Below are positions 1-9,743 of a stretch of DNA of 64,000 nt, in pieces. The position numbers were made by a program, and so were the translations under genes. The DNA is taken from the NCBI GenBank assembly GCA_018001015.1, contig JAGNIV010000001.1:310001-374000 (forward strand). Reading direction: 5' to 3'. Within the stretch, counting starts at the first letter, position 1. Every line of letters begins with the position of its first letter. This stretch comes from Phenylobacterium sp. GTDB lineage: Bacteria > Pseudomonadota > Alphaproteobacteria > Caulobacterales > Caulobacteraceae. Under the pieces are notes generated by a model. The model saw nothing but the letters and a program-made list of their open reading frames with translations. It did no database searches and was not told the DNA's origin.

Positions 1-171
1 CTGCCGCACCAGGCCCGCGTCGGCGCGCGCGCCGGTCGCCAGGCCGAGGGCGTCGAGGATGATCGACTTGCCTGCGCCGGTCTCGCCAGTAAGCGCCGTC
101 AGCCCCGGGCCGATGGACAGGTCCAGGGCCTCTATGAGCACGACGTCGCGGATCCAAAGTCCGATCAACAT
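1..171 (-). CDS. recN: DNA repair ATPase RecN, N-terminal fragment
   Basis: Only the first 57 codons lie in the window; the gene continues past the left edge. The translation starts MLIGLWIRDVVLIEALDL and has a Walker A motif GETGAGKS at residues 29-36, followed by the ILDALGL stretch typical of RecN, the SMC-like ATPase of double-strand break repair. The ATG is at 171. It follows bamD on the same strand with a 40-nt gap, the last identifiable gene of this long minus-strand run. An SMC-like relative is possible in principle, but the N-terminus fits RecN closely. Confidence 0.9.
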   Translation of the reverse strand, partial: MLIGLWIRDVVLIEALDLSIGPGLTALTGETGAGKSIILDALGLATGARADAGLVRQ

Positions 172-211
172 GGCGGGGAAGATCGCCTGGAATCAGACGC
201 GCTGAAAGCGG

Positions 212-1117
212 TCAGTTCGCCTTAGGTTCTTCAATCGGCGTCGAAGGCGGCTTGATGGTCGCGGTCTTGTCCTTTTGGAACGGCAGATGCCGCAACAGGC
301 CGCCCCTCTTGCCGGTCGGCTCGGTCGACGGACGCAGGCCTTTGTCGGTCAGCAGGGCATAGGCGTCGGCGTACCAGGAATCACCCGGGTAGTTGAAGCC
401 GAGCACCGCACCGTTGCGCTTGGCCTCTTCGGCGAGCCCCAGGGTCAGGTAGGTCTCCACCAGGCGGTAGAGAGCTTCCGGCGCGTGGCTGGTGGTCTGA
501 TAGCGGTCGATCACCGTGCGGAAGCGGCCCAGTGCGGCGATCGTGTCGCCTTGACGCAGGTACCAGCGCCCAATGGTCATTTCCTTGCCGGCGAGCTGGT
601 CATTGACCATGTCGATCTTCAGACGGGCGTCAGCGGCGTATTCGGTGCGCGGATAGCGTTGCACGACCTCGCGCAGGTTCGCCAACGCCTGGCCGGTGGC
701 GGCCTGGTCGCGGCCCACGTCGACGATCTGCTCAAAGTAGCAGATGGCCTTCAGATAGTGGGCGTAGGTCGCCGCCGGGTTCCCCGGATACAGCGAGATG
801 AAGCGGTCGGCGTCGCCGATGGCCTCGGCATAGTTGTTGGCCTGGTAGTGGGCATAGGCGGTCATCAGGATCGCCCGGCGCGACCACTCCGAATAGGGGT
901 GCTGACGCTCGACCTCCTGGAAATAGTCAACGGCCTGATTCCAGAGGCCACGGTCCAGCCGGTCGGCGCCGGTGGCGTAGAGCAGCTCCACCGGGCGCTC
1001 TTCATAGGCCAGCTTGGGCCGCTTTTCTTTGCCGGCGCAGCCGGCCAAGGCGACGGCGACGATGCAGGCGACAAGCGCCGGGCGACCCCAGGAATTGCGA
1101 AGCAAGGACACCGTCAC
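212..1117 (-). CDS. bamD: Outer-membrane assembly lipoprotein BamD
   Basis: BamD (ComL/YfiO) is the essential TPR lipoprotein of the BAM complex that folds beta-barrel proteins into the outer membrane. The 301-residue protein opens with a lipoprotein signal: a hydrophobic stretch at about 13-25 ending in the lipobox LAGC with the acylated Cys at residue 27. The mature part holds TPR-like helical repeats (for example LYATGADRLDRGLWNQAVDYF and YAHYQANNYAEAIGDADRF, shown in part). The length is normal for alphaproteobacteria. The start is GTG at 1117. It lies between lpxC and recN, so envelope biogenesis genes follow ftsZ directly. Confidence 0.95.
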   Translation of the reverse strand: MTVSLLRNSWGRPALVACIVAVALAGCAGKEKRPKLAYEERPVELLYATGADRLDRGLWNQAVDYFQEVERQHPYSEWSRRAILMTAYAHYQANNYAEAIGDADRFISLYPGNPAATYAHYLKAICYFEQIVDVGRDQAATGQALANLREVVQRYPRTEYAADARLKIDMVNDQLAGKEMTIGRWYLRQGDTIAALGRFRTVIDRYQTTSHAPEALYRLVETYLTLGLAEEAKRNGAVLGFNYPGDSWYADAYALLTDKGLRPSTEPTGKRGGLLRHLPFQKDKTATIKPPSTPIEEPKAN

Positions 1118-1276
1118 CTCAAACAGACCAAATGCGCGCCCCCGCGCTGCGAGTCCTCGCTTCTACACCACGCTCGGCGGGGCGCAAACGGAAGGGAGGC
1201 GAGGACGCAGGGAACCGCCCGACGAAGGCCGAGCTAAAGCGTGAGATTGTCGAAAGAGAGGCGAGCCGGAAACGGC

Positions 1277-2194
1277 TCAGACGGCTTGGGCCAGATTGTC
1301 CACGAGGCTGCGATAGCGCCAGGCGCTGGGCTGGGCCACCAAGGCGCGAACCACGGCGTTGTTGATGCCATGACCGGCCAGCACGCCCTCGAAGCGGCCA
1401 AGAATCGGCGCGCCCAGCACGAACAGGTCGCCAATGGCGTCCAAGGCCTTGTGACGCACGAACTCGTCCGGACGGCGCAGACCCTCCGGGTTGAGGATGC
1501 GGTCGCCCTCGATGACGACGACGTTCTCCATGGAGCCGCCACGGGCCAGGCCCATGGCGCGCAGGGCCTCGACCTCGTGCAGGAAGCCGAAGGTCCGGCA
1601 GTTGGCCAGTTCGCCGCGGAAGGCGCGCTCGTTCATCGGCAGGTCGACCCGTTGACGGCCAATGGCCTTGGAATCGAAGGCGATCTCGAACGCGACCTCG
1701 AATTCGTCGGCGGGGCTCAGGGTGGCGCGCTTGTCCCCCTCCACGACCTCGACGGTCTCCAGGATCTCGATATAGCGGCGCGGGGCGTCCTGCCCCCGGC
1801 GGCCGGCGCGGTCGAGGATTTCGACGAAGGGCAGCGAAGAGCCGTCCATGATCGGCATCTCGGGGCCATCGAGCTCGACGACGGCATTGTCGATGTTCAG
1901 CATGACCAGAGCGGCCATCAGGTGCTCGATGGTGGCGACCGTGACGTCGGCGGCGTTGGTGATCACAGTGCCCAATTGGGTCTTGCAGACCGCCTCGGCG
2001 CTGACCGGCACGCGATTGTCGCGATCGGTCACATCGGTGCGGACGAAGACGATGCCGGTATTGGCGGGCGCGGGCCTCACCGAGACACGGGTATGGGCGC
2101 CGGTGTGCACGCCGACGCCGGCGAAGATCGCCGGGCCTTGCAGGGTGTGTTGAAACGCGGATGCGGCCAAGACCGGAGCCCTCTCGAGTCGCAA
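1277..2194 (-). CDS. lpxC: UDP-3-O-acyl-N-acetylglucosamine deacetylase LpxC
   Basis: LpxC is the zinc deacetylase that commits UDP-acyl-GlcNAc to lipid A synthesis in the cytoplasm. The 305-residue protein has the expected metal and catalytic residues: His91 in EHLMAAL, His248 and Asp252 in HKALD, and His275 in LAGHGINN. MDGSS near 117-120 is also typical. The frame opens at a TTG codon at 2194, with no better ATG upstream and no obvious Shine-Dalgarno, so the exact start is uncertain. It follows ftsZ after a 224-nt gap with a hairpin, so it probably has its own promoter in that gap. Confidence 0.95.
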   Translation of the reverse strand: MRLERAPVLAASAFQHTLQGPAIFAGVGVHTGAHTRVSVRPAPANTGIVFVRTDVTDRDNRVPVSAEAVCKTQLGTVITNAADVTVATIEHLMAALVMLNIDNAVVELDGPEMPIMDGSSLPFVEILDRAGRRGQDAPRRYIEILETVEVVEGDKRATLSPADEFEVAFEIAFDSKAIGRQRVDLPMNERAFRGELANCRTFGFLHEVEALRAMGLARGGSMENVVVIEGDRILNPEGLRRPDEFVRHKALDAIGDLFVLGAPILGRFEGVLAGHGINNAVVRALVAQPSAWRYRSLVDNLAQAV

Positions 2195-2366
2195 TGCTGG
2201 CCGGGAGTGGCCAGACTACGCCTCAGTCGCCCTTTTACGATTATGCTGCGGCGCCGCAAGACACGTCCTGTTTCCGAATGTTTCGAGTCGGGACGTCAGG
2301 AATTGTTAGCGGAATCAAGGCGTAGGGCCCCTCGCCTCACGCGCGAAACCGGCGCCCGTAACGCAA

Positions 2367-2392
2367 CAGGGCCGGGGGTGAACCCGGCCCTG
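2367..2392 (-). terminator. Hairpin downstream of ftsZ
   Basis: A perfect 10-bp stem (CAGGGCCGGG paired with CCCGGCCCTG) with a 6-nt loop lies 26 nt past the ftsZ stop codon. On the minus strand it is followed by a weakly T-rich stretch (TTGCGTT) rather than a clean U tract, so termination may be partial. Confidence 0.5.
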
Positions 2393-2418
2393 CGCGTAGA
2401 TCGGTCTGGCGTGACGCC

Positions 2419-4035
2419 CTAGTTGGCGAGACGGCGCAGGAAGGAAGGGATTTCCAGGTCTTCCTGGCCCTCGGCCTGTTCCTGCGGCGCCGGAGCCTCG
2501 GCGGGCTGCGCGCCCCCTCGGGCAGCGGGACGGGCGGCCGGCGCCGGGGCGTCATAGCGCGGACGGCTGCCGAACAGGCTGAGGAATCCGCCGCTACGCT
2601 GTGGGCGGCGATCCTCGAAGACCGCGTCAGCGAACAGCGGCTCATCGTCGTCCTCCGCCACGGACGGATCGACGATCCGGGTCATGGGCTGGGACGGCGG
2701 CGGCGCGGCGGCCTGGATGATCTGCGGCTCGACACGGACCGGCTCGGGGGCCGGAGCAGGCGTCGGAACCGCGGCGTAGAGATCACCCTGCGCTTCCAGT
2801 TCCTCTTCGAAGCTGGCGCGAGGAGCGGGGGTCGGCGCGGGAGCGGGAGCCGGAGCCGGAGCCGGAGCGGCTGCGACCGGAGCGCGGTAGGCCGGGGCCT
2901 CGTAGCGCTGAACCGGAGCCTGGGCGGCCGGGGTGGCGTAGATCGAACGAACCGGCTCGGGCGCGGGGCTCGGCGGCGGCGTATAGGGCTGGTGCGCCTG
3001 TTCTGTGGCGCGCAGCGGCGGCGCGGTCAGCGGGCGGCGCTCCACCTTGGGCTCGATGGCGGCGATCGAGGCGCCGTCCATGCCGGTGGCCACGACGGAC
3101 ACCCGGATCATGCCCTCCAGAGTGGGGTCGAAGGCGGCGCCGAAGATGATGTTACCCTCGGGATCGACCTGTTCGGAGATGGCGTTGGCCGCCTCGTCGA
3201 CTTCCAGAAGGGTCATGTCGAGACCGCCGGTGACGTTCACCAGCACGGCCTTCGCGCCCTTGAGCGAAACCTCGTCCAGCAGCGGATTCTGGATGGCGTT
3301 CTGGGCGGCCATCAGGGCGCGGTCTTCACCGGACGCCTCGCCGGTGCCCATCATCGCCTTGCCCATCTCGGTCATGACCGTGCGGACGTCGGCGAAGTCG
3401 AGATTGATCAGGCCGGGCAGCACCATCAGGTCGGTGATGGAGCGAACACCGGAGTGCAGGACCTGGTCGGCCATGCCGAACGCTTCGGCGAAGGTGGTCC
3501 GCTCGTTGGCGACGCGGAACAGGTTCTGGTTCGGAATAACGATCAGCGTGTCGACATAGCGCTGCAGCTCGGCGATGCCGGCGTCCGCCAAGCGCATGCG
3601 GTGACGGCCCTCGAAGTGGAAGGGCTTGGTGACCACGCCCACCGTCAGGATGCCCCGCTCCCGGGCGCACTTGGCGATGATCGGCGCGGCGCCGGTGCCG
3701 GTTCCCCCGCCCATGCCGGCGGTGATGAAGACCATGTGAGCCCCGTCCAGGTGCTCACCGATCTCGGGAATGGATTCCTCGGCGGCGCTCATGCCGACTT
3801 CCGGATGGGCGCCGGCTCCGAGGCCCTGCGTCACCTGAACCCCGAGCTGGATGCGCCGGTCGGTCTTGGAGAAGGAAAGCTGCTGAGCATCGGTGTTGGC
3901 GACGACGAACTCGACGCCCTCCAGCCCAGCTTCGATCATGTTGTTGACGGCGTTACCGCCTGCCCCACCGATGCCGAATACAACGATGCGCGGCTTCAAC
4001 TCGGTCGCGCGCGGCGCGGAAAGTGCAATAGCCAT
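2419..4035 (-). CDS. ftsZ: Cell division GTPase FtsZ
   Basis: FtsZ polymerises into the Z-ring that organises the division septum. The tubulin signature GGGTGTG is at residues 109-115 and the T7 synergy loop NLDFADV at 211-217, so the GTPase core looks intact. Residues from about 330 to 515 form a long linker rich in Ala, Pro and Glu with [11 protein letters not shown] repeats. The protein ends with the conserved C-terminal peptide [11 protein letters not shown] that binds FtsA and other partners. At 538 residues it is longer than the roughly 380-400 of many bacteria, as in Caulobacter relatives. The ATG is at 4035, behind a 383-nt regulatory region. Confidence 0.98.
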   Translation of the reverse strand: MAIALSAPRATELKPRIVVFGIGGAGGNAVNNMIEAGLEGVEFVVANTDAQQLSFSKTDRRIQLGVQVTQGLGAGAHPEVGMSAAEESIPEIGEHLDGAHMVFITAGMGGGTGTGAAPIIAKCARERGILTVGVVTKPFHFEGRHRMRLADAGIAELQRYVDTLIVIPNQNLFRVANERTTFAEAFGMADQVLHSGVRSITDLMVLPGLINLDFADVRTVMTEMGKAMMGTGEASGEDRALMAAQNAIQNPLLDEVSLKGAKAVLVNVTGGLDMTLLEVDEAANAISEQVDPEGNIIFGAAFDPTLEGMIRVSVVATGMDGASIAAIEPKVERRPLTAPPLRATEQAHQPYTPPPSPAPEPVRSIYATPAAQAPVQRYEAPAYRAPVAAAPAPAPAPAPAPTPAPRASFEEELEAQGDLYAAVPTPAPAPEPVRVEPQIIQAAAPPPSQPMTRIVDPSVAEDDDEPLFADAVFEDRRPQRSGGFLSLFGSRPRYDAPAPAARPAARGGAQPAEAPAPQEQAEGQEDLEIPSFLRRLAN

Positions 4036-4418
4036 TGGGACCTCTACGTCCTCCGTCAGTCATGCTGGGAGACAAGGCGACCCGCCCGCCAGGCTCCCTC
4101 GACGGATGGCGTTAAGGAAACGCCCACCATCGTTAATTGGCGGTTAACTGCATAAGGCGAGTCGGAGGTCCGTCGAGCCGCTAACCAAGCAAAATTTGTT
4201 GGCGCGTAAGGCTTAGGTGCGATTCCCGCGCCAGAACTGCGACACCCTGACTCACAACTTTCGTCAAGCCGCTGATCAAATTTCAAGACCAGGTTGGCGA
4301 CTTAACTGAGTCGAATGTGAGTCGGCGGGCGATCAAGAGTCGGCCTGAGGTCAAAAGCTCAAGTGGAACCCATCTCAGCTTGAGCATGAAGCTGTGGACG
4401 AACCGTCCGGACGGTGGG
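4036..4418 (-). promoter_or_regulatory. ftsZ upstream region with CtrA box and GANTC cluster
   Basis: This 383-nt gap between ftsA and ftsZ is the only long intergenic stretch inside the dcw run. It holds one match to the CtrA consensus TTAA-N7-TTAAC at 4133-4148, about 100 nt upstream of the ftsZ start. Six GANTC sites, the CcrM methylation target, start at 4159, 4221, 4249, 4308, 4319 and 4337. In Caulobacter, ftsZ transcription is known to be controlled by CtrA and by CcrM methylation with GcrA. The same cell-cycle control is inferred here. Confidence 0.75.
4133..4148. promoter_or_regulatory. CtrA binding site (TTAA-N7-TTAAC)
   Basis: The bases are TTAA, seven spacer bases TTGGCGG, then TTAAC, an exact match to the full CtrA consensus known from Caulobacter crescentus. 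It lies between the ftsZ start and the GANTC cluster, a position suited to repression of ftsZ in swarmer-type cells. Confidence 0.75.
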
Positions 4419-5771
4419 TTAGAGGTTCTCGCGCAGCCAGGCGGCCGCCTTGGCGACCGGGTTGGCGCCCGGATCCAGCGGCTCGCGCCGCAGCTTGGCC
4501 GAGGCCAGGGCCTTGGCCGAGACCGCCTCGCGGGGTCCGAAGGCGTGTCGGTGCAGAACACCCGCCGCCGCGCAGAAGGCGGGACCGGAGGCGGCGTCAG
4601 CCAGGTGAGGCACCCGGCGCGGACGACCCAGGCGCACCGGGCGGTCGAAGACGCGCACGGCCACTTCCCGGACCCCGGCCAGCTGACTCGCGCCGCCGGT
4701 CAGGACCAGGCCAGCGCCCGGTTCGACCGGGGCGCCCGAAGCCTTTAGCCGGTCGCGCAGCAGTTCCAGGGTTTCCTCGACGCGCGGCGCGATGATGCCC
4801 TTCAGCAGCGAGCGCGGAGCGATCACGGGGCCAGCGCCCGGATCGTCGCCGCGCGGCGGCGCCTCGATCATCTCACGGTCCTCGTTGGCGGAGGCGATGG
4901 CCGAGCCGTGCAAGGTCTTGATCCGCTCGGCGCCGGCGATGGAGGTCGAGAGGCCGCGCGCGATGTCGGCGGTCACGTGGCTGCCGCCAACCGGCAGGGT
5001 CTCGACGTGAATCAGGCTGCCGCCCGCGAACACGGCGGCGGAGGTCGAGCCGCCTCCCATGTCGATGCAGACGGCCCCCAGGTCCATCTCGTCTTCTTCC
5101 AGCGCGGCCAAGGCGGAGACGAAGGGGGCGGCGACCACGCCGTCGAATTGCAGGTGCGCCCGCTCCACGCAGGCGCCCAGCGTCTGGAAGACGGCCTCGG
5201 ACACCGAGACCACCAGGAGTTCAACAGCCAACACGCGGCCGAACATGGCGCGCGGATCACGGATGCCCGCCTGGCTATCCACGGCCCACGCCACCGGCAG
5301 GATATGGGCGGCGCGGCGGCCGGGCAGCTTGATCTGAGTGAGGGCCTGCTGGATGGCGCGGACCAGATCGTGGTCCGAGATGGCGCGCGCGCCAAGGGTG
5401 ACGCGGCCGGAAATTCGGTGGCTGGTCAGCGTGCCGCCGCCCGTGGCGACGGTGACGCTCTGCACCTGGACCCCGGCCACGTTCTCGGCCCGCTCCACCG
5501 CCTGGGCGATGGCGTCGGAGGCCTCATCGAGATTGACGATGGCCCCTCCGCGCACGCCGCGCGACTGAACATAGCCAACACCGGCCGCTGTCAGGGTGCG
5601 GTCCGAGCGTCGGACGCCGTCATGCTTCATGATGAAGCAGCTCACCTTGGATGCGCCAAGGTCCACCGCGGCGATCACCGGCTGGCGGCCAAGCGCGGCC
5701 TTCAGCCCCTCGCGGCTCTCCTTGCGGTCCTCAACACGGGTCGCCAACTGATCTGCCCTCTTCTTCCTCAA
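4419..5771 (-). CDS. ftsA: Cell division protein FtsA
   Basis: FtsA is the actin/Hsp70-fold ATPase that tethers FtsZ filaments to the inner membrane. The 450-residue protein has the phosphate-binding motif AAVDLGASKVSCF near residue 35, a second nucleotide loop IDMGGGSTSAAVF, and the adenosine motif LTGGASQLAGV near the end. The C-terminus (VAKAAAWLRENL) fits the short amphipathic membrane-targeting helix. The start at 5771 overlaps the ftsQ stop by 4 nt, implying coupled translation. Confidence 0.95.
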   Translation of the reverse strand: MRKKRADQLATRVEDRKESREGLKAALGRQPVIAAVDLGASKVSCFIMKHDGVRRSDRTLTAAGVGYVQSRGVRGGAIVNLDEASDAIAQAVERAENVAGVQVQSVTVATGGGTLTSHRISGRVTLGARAISDHDLVRAIQQALTQIKLPGRRAAHILPVAWAVDSQAGIRDPRAMFGRVLAVELLVVSVSEAVFQTLGACVERAHLQFDGVVAAPFVSALAALEEDEMDLGAVCIDMGGGSTSAAVFAGGSLIHVETLPVGGSHVTADIARGLSTSIAGAERIKTLHGSAIASANEDREMIEAPPRGDDPGAGPVIAPRSLLKGIIAPRVEETLELLRDRLKASGAPVEPGAGLVLTGGASQLAGVREVAVRVFDRPVRLGRPRRVPHLADAASGPAFCAAAGVLHRHAFGPREAVSAKALASAKLRREPLDPGANPVAKAAAWLRENL

Positions 5772-6679
5772 ACGCCGTTCGCGACGAGTTGCCCAGGAAG
5801 GGCCCCGTCGCGCGGACGCACCGCCACCACGCTCGGATCACGCAGATCGATCCGCTCGAAACCCAGTTCCAGGATGCGCTGGCTGTGATCCAGCTGCTCC
5901 AGTTTTATCAGGGCGCCGTCTTCGTCCACCGCCGGCAACTGCACCAGCGAGCCGTCCTTCAGCCGCAGGTCCCAGCGGCGATTGTCCACCCGCACCAGGG
6001 CCTCGATCCGTTCCATCAGACGGGGCCGCGCGGCCACCTCCGGCAGGATCTGGGCGGCGTATTCATTAGCCCCCTCGCCAACGATCAGCGGCAGGGTGGG
6101 AAACTTGTCGGACCGGGCCTCGGGGATGATCCGGCCATGGTCGTCGATCACGTGGCTCTGGCCGCCGTGCTGCCAGACCGCGAGCTGTTTGCGCTCCACC
6201 ACCGCCAGCACCAGCGTGTCGGGCAGCAGGCGCACGATGCGGGCTTCCTTGACCCAGCCCACGGCCTCGATGCGCTGGCGCAGGACCTCAAGATCCAGGC
6301 CCAGCAGCGGCTGATCCTTGTAGACCCCGGCGGCGGCCAGGATGTCGGCGGTGGCCATCGCCGAGGCGCCCTGGACATGGACGGCCTTCAGCCGGAAGCC
6401 GAGGTGGGCGAACTGGCCGCCCACGCCACTGCTGATGGACTGCGACAGCTTGTGGGGGCGGTCGCCCGTGACGAGCGTGGCGATCAGCGCGAAGGCCAGG
6501 ACACCGGTGGCGCCCATCAGGGCATGTTGCGGGGAAAGGCCGACACCGCGGGCGGCGCCCAGCTTCGCGGGGGCGTAACCCGCAGGCGCCTTAGCCTGGG
6601 AGCGAGACTTGGAGCCAGCGGGCTTTCTAGCCCGGGGTTTCGCCGATACTCGCGATCCCCCCCGCAGCGCCGCGGGCAT
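5768..6679 (-). CDS. ftsQ: Cell division protein FtsQ
   Basis: FtsQ is the bitopic inner-membrane divisome protein that recruits FtsB and FtsL. I choose the ATG at 6679 because GGAGG lies just upstream of it; the open frame runs a further 12 codons upstream without such a site. The 303-residue protein has a basic, Arg/Lys-rich cytoplasmic tail, one transmembrane segment ([20 protein letters not shown]) at about 53-72, then a POTRA domain ([20 protein letters not shown]) and the FtsQ-type C-terminal region. The chosen start lies inside the 3' end of ddl, a 53-nt overlap. Confidence 0.92.
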   Translation of the reverse strand: MPAALRGGSRVSAKPRARKPAGSKSRSQAKAPAGYAPAKLGAARGVGLSPQHALMGATGVLAFALIATLVTGDRPHKLSQSISSGVGGQFAHLGFRLKAVHVQGASAMATADILAAAGVYKDQPLLGLDLEVLRQRIEAVGWVKEARIVRLLPDTLVLAVVERKQLAVWQHGGQSHVIDDHGRIIPEARSDKFPTLPLIVGEGANEYAAQILPEVAARPRLMERIEALVRVDNRRWDLRLKDGSLVQLPAVDEDGALIKLEQLDHSQRILELGFERIDLRDPSVVAVRPRDGALPGQLVANGV

Positions 6680-7592
6680 AAGCGTCCTCCGTGATCCAAA
6701 GCACCAGGTTGTCAAAGTCCACGCCCTTCAGCGCCGCTTGCTCGGGGACGAGCGAAGTCGGCGTCATGCCGGGTTGGGTGTTGACCTCTAGAAGGACCAG
6801 AATGTCGTTAATGTCGTCATAACGAAGATCAGATCGGGTAACCCCGCGACAACCAAGCGCAGCATGGGCGCGCTCGGCCAACTCCATGGCTTTCTCCAGG
6901 GTTTTCAACGGAATCTGGGCCGGTAGGATGTGCTCCGACCCCCCGTCGCCATACTTGGCCTCGTAGTCATAAAAGCCCGATTTGGGCACAATGTCGGTGA
7001 CGGTCAGGGCCTTGCCGTCCATCACGGCCACGGCGAGCTCCTTGCCGCGCACATAGGGTTCGATCATCACCTCTTCGCCATAGGTCCATTCCGGCGCCAC
7101 GATCTCCTGCGGCGGCCGGTTGGCGCCGTCCAGGACGATGAAGACGCCCACGGAGGACCCCTCTGCGTTGGGCTTCACCACATAAGGTGGCGGCATCACG
7201 TGCTCGGCGGCGGCCTCGAAGCGGTTGAACAGCCCCCCGCCCGGCACCGTCACCCCGGCGGCGGCCAGCACCGCCTTGGACTTGGCCTTGTCCATGGCCA
7301 GGGCCGAGGCCAGCACCCCGGAGTGGGTGTAGGGCAGGTTCAGGGTCTCCAGCACGCCCTGGACGCAGCCGTCCTCCCCCCACTCCCCGTGCAGGGCGTT
7401 GAAGCAGACGTCGGGCTTCAGCTTGCTGAGCACCTGGGCCAGGTCACGGCCGGCGTCGACGCGGGTGACCTTGGCGCCGAGGCGCTCCAGGGCGTCGCCA
7501 CACTCGCGGCCCGAGACCAGGCTGACGTCACGTTCGGAGGACAGGCCGCCCAGCAGCAGGGCCACATGGCGGCCGGAAAGGGGTTGGCTCAC
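6627..7592 (-). CDS. ddl: D-alanine--D-alanine ligase
   Basis: Ddl joins two D-alanines with ATP to supply the dipeptide added by MurF. The 321-residue ATP-grasp protein shows the N-terminal [14 protein letters not shown] motif, the HGEWGEDG loop, the lysine region [15 protein letters not shown], and the metal-binding end [20 protein letters not shown]. The start at 7592 is GTG and overlaps the stop of the M28 peptidase gene by 4 nt. Its placement before ftsQ is the usual alphaproteobacterial order. Confidence 0.96.
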   Translation of the reverse strand: MSQPLSGRHVALLLGGLSSERDVSLVSGRECGDALERLGAKVTRVDAGRDLAQVLSKLKPDVCFNALHGEWGEDGCVQGVLETLNLPYTHSGVLASALAMDKAKSKAVLAAAGVTVPGGGLFNRFEAAAEHVMPPPYVVKPNAEGSSVGVFIVLDGANRPPQEIVAPEWTYGEEVMIEPYVRGKELAVAVMDGKALTVTDIVPKSGFYDYEAKYGDGGSEHILPAQIPLKTLEKAMELAERAHAALGCRGVTRSDLRYDDINDILVLLEVNTQPGMTPTSLVPEQAALKGVDFDNLVLWITEDAYARGAAGGIASIGETPG

Positions 7593-8968
7593 TTGGCCTC
7601 CGTGGCGAGCTTGCGGAAATCGATGTCAGTGTCGGCGACGGTGTAGAGGAAGGCCGTCCAGACCGCCACGTTCTGCGCCAGCTCCTTCGGATCGACCTTG
7701 TCGAGCGTGTCGTCCTGGGCGTGGTGCAGGTCGAAGTAGCGGCTGGCGTCCTGGCGCAGATCCACGACCGGAGCGCCGAGGCGCACCATGGGCCCCACGT
7801 CGGCCCCGCCCGAGCGGCTGTCGGTGCGGGAGACGATGACCTTCAGGGGCGCGACGGCCTTGGCGAAGGCCGCCATCTCCGGCGTCGCGCGGCTGCCCTT
7901 GGGCAGGTCGGCCGACCAGATGGCGCCCGCCCCGCTGTCGCTCTCGCCCACCAGCACGATCTTGCCGATTTCGTCCTTGTGAGCCGTGGCGTAGGCCGTG
8001 CCGCTGCCGCCCTGCTCCTCGGAGCCGAACATCACCACCCGGATCGTCCGGCGCGGGCGCTTGGGGAGGCCGGCGATCACCTTGGCCGCGCCGGTCATGA
8101 TGGCCACGCCCGCCGCATCGTCCACGGCGCCGGTGCCGACGTCCCAGCTGTCCAGGTGGCCGCCGATCACCAGCACCTCGTCAGGCTTCTCGCGCCCGAC
8201 GATCTCGCCGGAGATGTTCCAGGCCTGGGCCTTGGGATTGAAGCTGGAGGCCATGTCCAGCCGCACGGTCACCGGCTTGCCACGGGCCGCCATGCGGTCC
8301 AGCAGCTCGGCGTCGACGGTGGACAGGGCCGCGGCCGGGATGCCGGCGGGCGCCGCGCCGCCGGTGTGCGGCAGTCGGGTGTCGTCGGTGGAGAGCGAGC
8401 GGACCAGATAGCCCACGGCCCCGCGCTTGGCGGCCTCGACGGCGCCGGAGGTGCGCTGGGCGTTGACGGCGCCGTAGCCCGAACCGTCCTGGGTGCGGGT
8501 CATCGGCTGGGTGACCACGGCGATCTTGCCGGTGAGCGATCCCACCGGCTGGGCCAGCAGGTCGGCATAGGTGGGGAAGACCACGATCTGCGCCTCCAGC
8601 CCTCCGGGCGGGGTCGGCGAGGAGCCGCCGAGGCCCAGGATGTGCAGGGGCTGCGGCCAGGGGGAGATCACCGAGGCGCTCTCGGCCCCCCGCGACCAGG
8701 CGCCGGTCTCGAAGCTCTCAACCTTCACATTGGAAAAGCCCAGCCGCTTGAAGGTCTCGACGCTCCAGTCCTTGGCCCGGGTCATGGCCGGCGAGCCCAC
8801 CTGGCGGGCGCCGACCTCGGTGGTCAGGCTCTCCAGGACGGTCCAGGCGGTGGGGTCGGTCAGGGCCTTGTCGCGCAGGCTCGCGGCGGTGGCGGCGAGG
8901 TCGGCGGCCTGGGCCGGGAGGGCGGTAAGCAGGGCGACAGAGGCGGCCGCGATCAGCAGGTTTTTCAT
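7589..8968 (-). CDS. Secreted M28-family metallopeptidase
   Basis: This 459-residue protein is a zinc-dependent exopeptidase of family M28 (aminopeptidase Y/S type). A Sec signal peptide ending ALPAQA-A at about residue 21 sends it to the periplasm. The two-zinc ligands are visible as [19 protein letters not shown] and [12 protein letters not shown], with [13 protein letters not shown] providing the last His. The region between about 110 and 230 fits an inserted PA domain. It sits inside the murB-ddl interval with a 4-nt overlap to ddl, although no M28 peptidase has a standard role in precursor synthesis. The substrate is unknown; it may recycle peptides in the periplasm. Confidence 0.88.
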   Translation of the reverse strand: MKNLLIAAASVALLTALPAQAADLAATAASLRDKALTDPTAWTVLESLTTEVGARQVGSPAMTRAKDWSVETFKRLGFSNVKVESFETGAWSRGAESASVISPWPQPLHILGLGGSSPTPPGGLEAQIVVFPTYADLLAQPVGSLTGKIAVVTQPMTRTQDGSGYGAVNAQRTSGAVEAAKRGAVGYLVRSLSTDDTRLPHTGGAAPAGIPAAALSTVDAELLDRMAARGKPVTVRLDMASSFNPKAQAWNISGEIVGREKPDEVLVIGGHLDSWDVGTGAVDDAAGVAIMTGAAKVIAGLPKRPRRTIRVVMFGSEEQGGSGTAYATAHKDEIGKIVLVGESDSGAGAIWSADLPKGSRATPEMAAFAKAVAPLKVIVSRTDSRSGGADVGPMVRLGAPVVDLRQDASRYFDLHHAQDDTLDKVDPKELAQNVAVWTAFLYTVADTDIDFRKLATEAK

Positions 8969-9164
8969 GCCTCGGCGGTGCGACAGGTGGGGCGGAGAGT
9001 CAAGCCGGGCGCTTGTCGGTCGGCCCGGATGGAGGCAAGGCGTTTACGGGACCGACGAAGGCCTCCAGTCCTTGTCTGGCAGGGATTCAGGGGCTTTGGG
9101 CCAACCGACGACGGCCGACATGTGTCCCCCCGCCCGCCGGCATTGGCCGTGTTGGTCGGGTCGC

Positions 9165-9743
9165 CTACAAGGTTCCCAACCCATCGATGATCTCGAAGCC
9201 CTCCTCCGTGACCACCGCCGCCGAGGTGAAGGCGAGGCGACGCCAGAAGGGGACCGGGTCAAGTTGCAGTTCGGCGCTCAGCCAAAGGCTGATGACCCGG
9301 CCGTGGGCGACCACCACCTTGGTCCCCTCGCCCGCAGCGGCTACCCGTTCCATGGCCGCCGCGAAGCGCTGGCGCGCCGCCGCGCCGGTTTCCTCCCCCA
9401 TGATCAGATGATCGGGGTCGCGGAGCGCGCGCTCGATCAGAGCCTCGATCTCGGCGGCCGAAACGAAGGGATTGTGATCGGCGCGGTGCTCGGCGAGGTC
9501 CTCGTCGGTCCGCACCGCCAGGCCGAGAACATCGCCCATGGCTTGGGCGGTATCGTGGGCCTTTATCTCCGGACTAGCGAATAGGGCGCGTGGCTCAAAC
9601 CGAGCGAGCTTGCCGGCCAGGGTCGCGGCCGAGACCCGTCCTTCGTCGGACAGCGACCACTGGGAGCGAGGGACTTCCGGCACGATGGCCGGCTGGCCGT
9701 GCTTGACCAGGATCAGGGGCGGCCGATGCGCTTGATTTCCCAT
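9165..9743 (-). CDS. Histidine-phosphatase-like protein with altered RHG motif
   Basis: The 192-residue protein has the length and order of the phosphoglycerate-mutase/histidine phosphatase fold. The catalytic histidines are present: His15 in LVKHGQP and His147 in VVVAHGRV. The invariant arginine of RHG is Lys14, and the usual arginine of the SPxxR motif is Lys61 ([11 protein letters not shown]). Glu85 in AEHRADH could be the acid. Whether it is still a phosphatase is unclear. It overlaps the end of murB by 31 nt and is followed by the M28 peptidase after 196 nt, so it is probably co-transcribed with the wall genes. The substrate is unknown. Confidence 0.8.
   Translation of the reverse strand: MGNQAHRPPLILVKHGQPAIVPEVPRSQWSLSDEGRVSAATLAGKLARFEPRALFASPEIKAHDTAQAMGDVLGLAVRTDEDLAEHRADHNPFVSAAEIEALIERALRDPDHLIMGEETGAAARQRFAAAMERVAAAGEGTKVVVAHGRVISLWLSAELQLDPVPFWRRLAFTSAAVVTEEGFEIIDGLGTL

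Noticed and set aside
1241..2422. Long plus-strand frame (393 codons) across lpxC
   Set aside because: High GC makes the antisense of real genes stay open. The product has no recognisable domain and lpxC on the other strand carries all its motifs.
4385..4400. DnaA-box-like GCTGTGGAC near ftsA
   Set aside because: Too many mismatches to TTATCCACA and no second copy nearby.
7721..9190. 489-codon plus-strand frame across the M28 peptidase gene
   Set aside because: Antisense shadow of a gene with signal peptide and intact zinc ligands; the composition is rich in Gly, Asp and His as expected for such shadows.
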